Part shown: positions 57,919 through 64,000 of the stretch, one piece after another
Layout of the letters: each line of letters opens with the position of its first letter
Position numbering within the stretch: the first letter of the stretch is position 1
NCBI GenBank assembly: GCA_963971425.1
Contig: OZ020519.1
Span: forward strand, 20,977,397-21,041,396
Source: Bryoerythrophyllum caledonicum
Lineage: Eukaryota > Streptophyta > Bryopsida > Pottiales > Pottiaceae
Direction of reading: 5' to 3'
DNA length: 64,000 bases
Notes under the pieces: generated by a model
What the model saw: only the letters and a program-made list of their open reading frames with translations
Database searches by the model: none
What the model was told of the DNA's origin: nothing
Position numbers and translations under genes: made by a program

Positions 57919-60900
57919 ATGTCAGGAAAAGACAAAGAGAAAAGAGAAAAACAAAAAGTTGAGAGAGCTCAACGTTTTAAGAAAAGGGCAGAGAAAAAAC
58001 AACCCTCTATAGTATTGGGAGTACACAATCCTACCTTTAACACTGCTACAACTCCTTCTCCATTCAAATTAAATGATGAATTAGAAAAAGCCTTAGCAAA
58101 GGCATTGGGACAAATTAAAAGGGAGAAAACATATAAGACACTGCCCGACCCTCCAAACTCTCCTCAGTCAGAATCAAAGAAGCTACAGTTTACTCAAGAA
58201 GAGTTGGTACTCGCAGCATTAAAAAATCCTAGAAAAGAATACATAGGAAAAAGAAAAAAGAAAAAATATACCACTCACTCTTGTTGTTCAGATAGCCCAA
58301 AAGTAGAAAATTGGGAGACCCAAAGCGAGAAAGCTTGGTCTAACTTCTTAGAAAAGGAAGGATCCTCAGAGGGGGAAGAAATAGATGAAAAACTTAATCA
58401 AGGTATACTTAACGTTCACGATCAACAACTTGATGAGTTAGAACAATTGTTTAGAACCCCCATACCAAACTCCTTAACAATTGATCATACCTACGAAGTA
58501 GGTAACTCCTCAAACCAAACAGACTTTGAGACTCCCTATCCAAGTCCTTTTGATCAAAGATTTGAGTCCAAATTAGAAACACCAGTATTCACTCATAGTG
58601 AAGCAAAAGAATCTATTGACCACTTTCTTAATGCCAAAACATTGGAAAATGAGGAAGACAAACACGAGTTTCGTAAGGAAGTGTTAGAAGCATTTAGTCA
58701 AATCCTTAGACCTACTACCTTAAACTTTGACATACAAGACGAGATTGACCAATCTGGTGCGGAGGAAGACGAGGTTAAGTATAATCTTATTAACGAGGAG
58801 GAGTTTGAAGTAAGTGGGCAAAGTGAGCCTAAAGGAGTTGAAAGTAAACTTAACAGTGTTGAAGAAGAAGAAGAACTCTCAGAACCACCATCACGAGTAG
58901 AGAGTCCAGTTGGACATTTCTTAGGTACTTCTGGGAGGACTTCTCCTTCTGACACTTCTTCTGTTAATTTTACCTCTAGCAGGTCCTCATTATCCTCACC
59001 ACCTTCAACCCCTCCTACTCCTGACAACCCTTTGGTTGATCCCGTTGCTATGGCGCATCCTAGGATGCTTAATATAGCTCCATTTCCCATATTTTATGGA
59101 GATCTAGGAGAGGATCCAGATTCCTACTTGGAAAGATTCCAAGTAGTGGCAATAGCTAATAATTTAGCAGTGGATAAGTATATCACTAGTTTTCCTGGTA
59201 ATTTACTAAAGGAAGCTCAGAGGTGGTATGTAGCATTAAATCCTCGACCAACAGATTGGGATGCTTTAAAAGATGCGTTTTTGGCCAGGTTTAGACCCCA
59301 GTCCTATCATAATACCTTGCAAGATCAATTACAAAGTTTTCAGATGTACCCTACTGAATCTATAGCAGGTTACTATACCAGACTTAAGAATTTGTTACAT
59401 AGATGGAGGGATAATGAGATGCCCGAGTCATGGATTACAAATACATTTACCAGAGGATTATTAGATCCTTTGTGTATCTATCAAGTCAAACTTTCTAATC
59501 CTGCAAACTTAACTGCAGCATATGAGGCTGCTAGAAATTGGGAAGCTGCTATGGAAAGATCTAACATGTTGTATCAAAATAGAAGAATTACACAACCAGA
59601 TCCTCAAAATATGCCTATACCTTACCCAATAGGAATGGATAGAAGTGGAAGAGACTACTATCCTAAAACAATAACCCAACAACCTCAATTAATGTTACCA
59701 GGACCACTCTTAGACAGAGAGAAGCAGTTAGCTTTAATGCCTGCTAACAATGAAGAAACTGAAATTCAAGCTTTACAAAAACAATTCAGAGAATTGTCAG
59801 TTCAAATTAATGAGGGAAAGAATAAGAGGCCTAAGGCTACAAACCAAAGAACTAATATTTGGTGTAGTAACTGTAAAGGGCATGGGCACTTAAGTACAGA
59901 GTGTAGATATCCTATTGGAGGAATCCCTAAACTTAAGTGTGCTTATTGTGGTGCAAAAGGCCATGATATAACTACTTGTAGAAATATAAAAGAAGTTAAG
60001 GCCTTGGTGCAAGAACAACCTGCACAAAGTAATAATAATAATCAAAAAGTCCCTTATAGGATTACCTCTAAACAACCTTTTACCAAACCCAATGATAACA
60101 GACGTCCCAGTGGGACCAATGAGTATAGTCAACATGCGGTTTGGAGAGGACCACCTAATCAAGATAGGAATAAGGGAGTTGTATGTTTTAGGTGTGGAGA
60201 GTCGGGTCATTACTCAAGGGAATGTCCAAATCCACGACAACAAGTGGGATATAACCCAGTTTGTGGAAGATGTGGACAACCAGGTCATGTTTCTACTTAC
60301 TGCACTGCTATTATCACAGAATTTCTTAATGTAAGAAAGCAAGTTCACATTCAAGAGGTAGAATCCTCTAATGCTAGAGATGTGAATTATCTGGCTGTGG
60401 TTACACCCGAAGATGTTTTTATTACCAGATCACAAGCTAGAAAAGCTAAGGAACAAGAGCCAATTAGTAGTTCAGAAAGTGATTACAATAAAGTTAAACT
60501 CAATCCTGTGCTTAGTAGACAAATGGCAACTGTACTCAAGAAACCTGAACCACCTAAACCCAATCCAGAAACGATAGACATAACAAATAGTGATTCCCAG
60601 ACCAACATTAGGCCAGAGCCTATACAACCAAAAGATGTATCTCCACCTAAAGATAAACCAAGTATTACAACAAAGCCGTTGGAACAACCTACTTTTTATA
60701 GACCTTCAAAGACCATTGTTAAAGAACCCTCATTGGCATTGAAAAAGAGAAAGCATCATAGAATGATGCGATTAGCTGTTGGGATGAATCCTTATGACAT
60801 CCTTACGGATTTGGATAGATTACAACCTCAGATCTCCTTAAGACAGTTACTTGCTTTGTCACCCTCTTGTAAGAATGAATTAACATCCTCTCTAATAAGG

Positions 60901-61356
60901 AAAAGAGCCAAAATAGTTGAGGACAATAATATTAAGAAATCTAAACCAAAAACAACCAAAGAGACAAGCAAACTTCAACCTGAGATTGTAAGTGTCCATG
61001 ATATCTCTTTTGATCTAGGAGCACCCACAGTTGATGTCATTATAGATGGGACTTTAGTTGATGGAGTCCAGATTGATAGTGGGAGTAGTGTTAATCTTAT
61101 GAATGTTAACACTATGGAAGAGTTAGGTATAACTAACATAGTACCTACTCCTATTATCTTAAGAATGGCAGATCAAAGCCGAGTGAAACCATTAGGTAAA
61201 TTGTTGCAATTAAATACCATAATTGGTGGGATTGACTATAAGATTGATTATATTGTTTTCAAAGTAACTGAGTCTATATCGACTTACCCTATTCTCCTTG
61301 GTAGACCTTGGTTATCCTTAGCCAAAGCCAAGATGATTGGGGTAAAGGAACGTTAA
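57919..61356 (+). CDS. Gypsy D Gag-protease (1,145 codons, open)
   Basis: Basic N-terminus, a long acidic/Ser-rich region (about residues 60-375), a Gag capsid-type domain (about 378-545: FYGDLGEDPDSYLERFQ, FLARFRPQSYHNTLQDQLQS, ESWITNTFTRGLLDP), four CCHC zinc knuckles at about 649-662, 674-687, 756-769 and 782-795, a linker, then the aspartic protease with DSGSS at residue 1053. The frame ends at 61356 after a one-base deletion near 61333; copy C reads through in one frame here. Gag packages the RNA and the protease processes the polyprotein. The long stretch before the capsid domain and the four knuckles make this Gag unusually large. Confidence 0.9.
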   Translation: MSGKDKEKREKQKVERAQRFKKRAEKKQPSIVLGVHNPTFNTATTPSPFKLNDELEKALAKALGQIKREKTYKTLPDPPNSPQSESKKLQFTQEELVLAALKNPRKEYIGKRKKKKYTTHSCCSDSPKVENWETQSEKAWSNFLEKEGSSEGEEIDEKLNQGILNVHDQQLDELEQLFRTPIPNSLTIDHTYEVGNSSNQTDFETPYPSPFDQRFESKLETPVFTHSEAKESIDHFLNAKTLENEEDKHEFRKEVLEAFSQILRPTTLNFDIQDEIDQSGAEEDEVKYNLINEEEFEVSGQSEPKGVESKLNSVEEEEELSEPPSRVESPVGHFLGTSGRTSPSDTSSVNFTSSRSSLSSPPSTPPTPDNPLVDPVAMAHPRMLNIAPFPIFYGDLGEDPDSYLERFQVVAIANNLAVDKYITSFPGNLLKEAQRWYVALNPRPTDWDALKDAFLARFRPQSYHNTLQDQLQSFQMYPTESIAGYYTRLKNLLHRWRDNEMPESWITNTFTRGLLDPLCIYQVKLSNPANLTAAYEAARNWEAAMERSNMLYQNRRITQPDPQNMPIPYPIGMDRSGRDYYPKTITQQPQLMLPGPLLDREKQLALMPANNEETEIQALQKQFRELSVQINEGKNKRPKATNQRTNIWCSNCKGHGHLSTECRYPIGGIPKLKCAYCGAKGHDITTCRNIKEVKALVQEQPAQSNNNNQKVPYRITSKQPFTKPNDNRRPSGTNEYSQHAVWRGPPNQDRNKGVVCFRCGESGHYSRECPNPRQQVGYNPVCGRCGQPGHVSTYCTAIITEFLNVRKQVHIQEVESSNARDVNYLAVVTPEDVFITRSQARKAKEQEPISSSESDYNKVKLNPVLSRQMATVLKKPEPPKPNPETIDITNSDSQTNIRPEPIQPKDVSPPKDKPSITTKPLEQPTFYRPSKTIVKEPSLALKKRKHHRMMRLAVGMNPYDILTDLDRLQPQISLRQLLALSPSCKNELTSSLIRKRAKIVEDNNIKKSKPKTTKETSKLQPEIVSVHDISFDLGAPTVDVIIDGTLVDGVQIDSGSSVNLMNVNTMEELGITNIVPTPIILRMADQSRVKPLGKLLQLNTIIGGIDYKIDYIVFKVTESISTYPILLGRPWLSLAKAKMIGVKER

Positions 61357-64000
61357 CAATAGGGGACGGTAAAAGTAAAATAGTGCTACCTATGTTTCCA
61401 GTGGAGTACCATGGAGAAACTCAGAATGAGGATTCAGATTGGACCACTGAGGCAGACTCTGAATCTGAACCTGGTGACACTAATAAAGTCCAAGATATGC
61501 CTACTATTAAAAGTTTAGGACCTGGAGAATATTTTGTTCCTCCTAGTCAGGTGGATGACTCAGATGCAGCCATAGAGGCATGGCAAAATGCCCCAATATA
61601 TAATGTGACCATTGAAAGAGAGTCAGATAAGGAACTGCCTTATATAAGTGATTCAGAAGAATTACTAGGTGAAAAGAAGACACCTAATTTCAGATCCTTA
61701 ATAAAAAATACTATAGAAATAAACTTAGGAACTAAAGACGATCCTAAGCCAATAAAAATATATGATGGATTACAACCTCAAGAATATGATAAGTGGTTGG
61801 AATTTTTCAAGAAGGAGAAAGATGCCTTTGCTTGGACATATAAAGACTTAAAAGGCATACCTCCAGATGTTTGTCAACATCGTATTACCCTAGAAGCAGA
61901 TGCTAAACCTGTTAGGCAAAGACAATATAGGATGAACCCAAAGTATTCCTTAATGGTCAAAGAGGAAATTGATAAATTACTGGAGTGTAGTTTCATTTAT
62001 CCCGTACCATTTAGCGAGTGGGTGTCACCTATTGTCATAGTACCTAAGAAAAATGGTAAGATTTGCATTTGTCAAGACTTTAGACAGTTGAACAAAGCCA
62101 CTAAGAAAGATTTCTTTCCCTTACCATTTTCTGATGCAGTTCTAGATGGTGTAGCTGGGCATGAGTGCTATTCTTTCCTAGATGGATTTTCGGGCTATAA
62201 CCAAGTTCAAATAGCTCCGGAGGATAGACCATTAACCACCTTCACCACAGATTGGGGAACCTTTGCATAAAATGTTATGCCCTTTGGACTGTGCAATGCA
62301 CCAGCTACTTTCCAAAGAGTTATGACACAAGCTTTTACAAAATACCTAAGAAAGTTTATGGAAATATTTTTAGATGACTTCTGTGTATTTGGATCTAAGG
62401 AAGATCATCCCAAAGCATTAAAGCAATGTTTCGACAGTTGTCGAGAATATGGAATATCCATAAATGCTGCTAAGTCTGAGTTTGCCACTGTATGTGGTAA
62501 GTTATTAGGTCATGTTGTCTCAAAAGAGGGTATTGCAGTTGATCCTGACAAAGTAGCAGTTATAATCACAATGGAAATCCCTGAACACTTAACTGCACTT
62601 AAAGGATTTCTTGGTGCCACTGGGTATTATAGGAGATTTATATATAGATTTGCATTTATAGCTGCACCTTTGAATGCTTTAACTAAACAAACCCTTATAC
62701 CTGGAGTTTGGTCAGATGACTGCACTAAGGCTTTTAATAAGTTAAAACGCCGGCTTAGCAAAGCACCAATCTTAATTCCTCCAAATTGGGACAAATCTTT
62801 TGAAGTTTATGTTGATGCTTCCAATATGGCAATTGGAAGTGTCTTGAGTCAGAAAAATAGTCAAGGTCAGGATAGACCCATATATTTTGCCAGTCGCCAA
62901 TTAAGTGCTGTTGAGAGAAATTATTCTGTCACTGAACGTGAAGGTTTGGGAATGATCTTTTTTGTTCAAAAATTTAGACATTACCTATTGGGATATAAGT
63001 TCACTTTCCACATTGACCATGATGCATTAAAGTATATGATCAATAAACCTCAATTGAGTGGACGGATAGCAAGGTGGGTTCTACTTTTACAAGAGTTTGA
63101 CTTTACCATTAATGTGAGACCTGGGAAGATCCATCAAAATGCAGATTTCTTATCTAGGCTTAGTGAGACAATCAATCCAGAATCTATTGATGATAGCTTT
63201 CCAGATGCACATATCTTTGAAGTTAAAGATGGTATAGAAATACTTGACATAATTCCTCAAGAATATGCAGATATTATCTATTATTTGACTAAAGGAATCT
63301 TCCCTGTTGACTACACTACTAAAGATAAAACAAGGTTAGTACACCAATCCTTACCTTATACTATGATTAGTGGAGTTTTGTATAAATGAGGAAAAGATGA
63401 TGTACTTAGAAGATGTGTAAATCCTAGTGAAGTGCCTATGGTTTTACAAGGTTGCCACACAGATGCATGTGGTGGACATTTTGCGGGGTGGGCTACGGCT
63501 CAAAAAGCTTTAAGAACAGGCTATTGGTGGCCTACGCTTTTTTCTGATGCCACTACCTACGTTAAGAAATGTGACCCTTGCCAAAGAGTTGGTAAACCTA
63601 CAGCTACTAAAGCTATGCCTTTGACACCAATTTTAGCCCAAATCCCTTTTGAGAAATGGGGAATAGACTTTGTAGGCCCTATTAAGCCACCTAGTCGGGT
63701 GGGACAAAAACGCTACATCCTAGTTGCCACAGAGTATGTAACTAAGTGGGTTGAAGCCGTAGCAACTAAGACAGATGATGCAGATACTGTAGCAAAATTT
63801 ATTTATGAAAATATTATTGCTAGATTTGGTTGCCCCAAGGAAATTGTAAGTGATAGAGGGACTCACTTTATTAATGATACTATTGCAAAAATGTTACAAC
63901 GATATTTTATTAAGCATCGAAAGTCCTCTCCCTATCACCCTAGAGCTAATGGGCAAACCGAAAAGTCTAATGGCATTCTTTGTAAGATTATAACAAAAAC
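61337..64000 (+). pseudogene. Gypsy D RT, RNase H and integrase, two in-frame stops, continues past the window
   Basis: RT motifs: WVSPIVIVPKKNGKICICQD, FLDGFSGYNQVQIA, then MPFGLCNAPATFQRVM and the catalytic FLDD at 62367-62378. RNase H: VYVDASNMAIGSVLSQ, YFASRQLSAVERNYSVTERE, FHIDHDALK. Integrase: HHCC zinc site (GCHTDACGGHF..KKCDPC at about 63450-63580), DFVGPI and VSDRGTHF aspartates, and GQTEKSN with the catalytic Glu. TAA at 62268 replaces a Tyr codon (a transversion), and TGA at 63387 replaces an Arg codon of the sister copies. FLDDF rather than YLDD(I/V) is the Tat/Athila form. The reading frame is otherwise intact to the last base. Confidence 0.9.

Larger units (their letters stand above)
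54614..64000 (+). mobile_element. Giant Ty3/gypsy retrotransposon D, youngest and best preserved, incomplete at window end
   Basis: Inserted into M4. LTR 54614-56565, primer site at 56572, three leader ORFs, a full-length Gag-protease frame, then RT, RNase H and integrase up to the window end. Only three disabling lesions are seen: a one-base frameshift near 61333, TAA at 62268 and TGA at 63387. The left flank GGCGT (54609-54613) would be the 5-bp duplication to look for after the 3' LTR. ORF3, the antisense RNA locus and the 3' LTR are expected beyond the window. Confidence 0.9.

Noticed and set aside
61308-61356. Gag-protease and RT in different frames in element D, suggesting programmed frameshifting
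   Set aside because: Element C reads from Gag through protease into RT in one frame at the same place; the difference is a single missing base in D, so it is a mutation.

Overview
The window looks like a repeat-dominated stretch of a land-plant nuclear genome. The evidence is GT-AG introns, giant Ty3/gypsy elements of the Tat/Athila type (a tRNA-Asp-like primer site, an FLDDF reverse-transcriptase motif, extra ORFs), plant-type RNA polymerase III promoter elements, and old copies decaying by C-to-T transitions. A methyltransferase-like gene at the left edge recalls proteins I associate with bryophytes and lycophytes, so a seedless plant is my guess, but the species cannot be told from the sequence. 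A block of exactly 200 Ns at 20668-20867 marks a scaffold gap of unknown real size.

Layout. 1-2542 is a multi-exon methyltransferase-like gene with one in-frame stop. 2543-3912 is AT-rich spacer with a minisatellite. 3913-25361 is giant gypsy element A on the minus strand: 5' LTR 23587-25361, three leader ORFs, gag, pol, a downstream ORF3 and a truncated 3' LTR. It is interrupted by element M1 (16081-19661), by a segment bounded by long inverted repeats (20359-26009, holding the gap), and by a fragment of element X. 26010-33620 is element M2 (plus), carrying a complete 3.54-kb insertion X (a probable solo LTR loaded with satellite repeats, 28674-32213) and a 161-bp MITE. 33621-34041 is a broken gene fragment. 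From 34519 to the end there is a four-deep nest: M3 (plus) is interrupted by giant gypsy C (minus, 36585-52326), C by M4 (minus, 52327-54613), and M4 by gypsy D (plus, 54614 to beyond 64000). D is the best-preserved copy.

The giant gypsy elements share one plan: LTR, degenerate tRNA-Asp primer site, three small leader ORFs with fixed overlaps, a Gag with four zinc knuckles, protease, RT, RNase H, integrase, then a roughly 1,150-aa ORF3 with a central coiled coil, then a long 3' region, polypurine tract and LTR. In A and C the pol proteins are very similar, whereas ORF3 is far more diverged. Lying antisense in the 3' region of both A and C is what appears to be a small RNA gene with a plant snRNA-type Pol III promoter, a terminator T-run and a covarying stem capped by a UNCG tetraloop. 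I consider this the most promising undescribed feature.

The M family (four copies) encodes a coiled-coil protein with a proline-rich tail, has TG...CA ends and a probable 5-bp target duplication, but shows neither pol nor a second LTR. Nothing in the window looks like an intact, clearly functional host gene.
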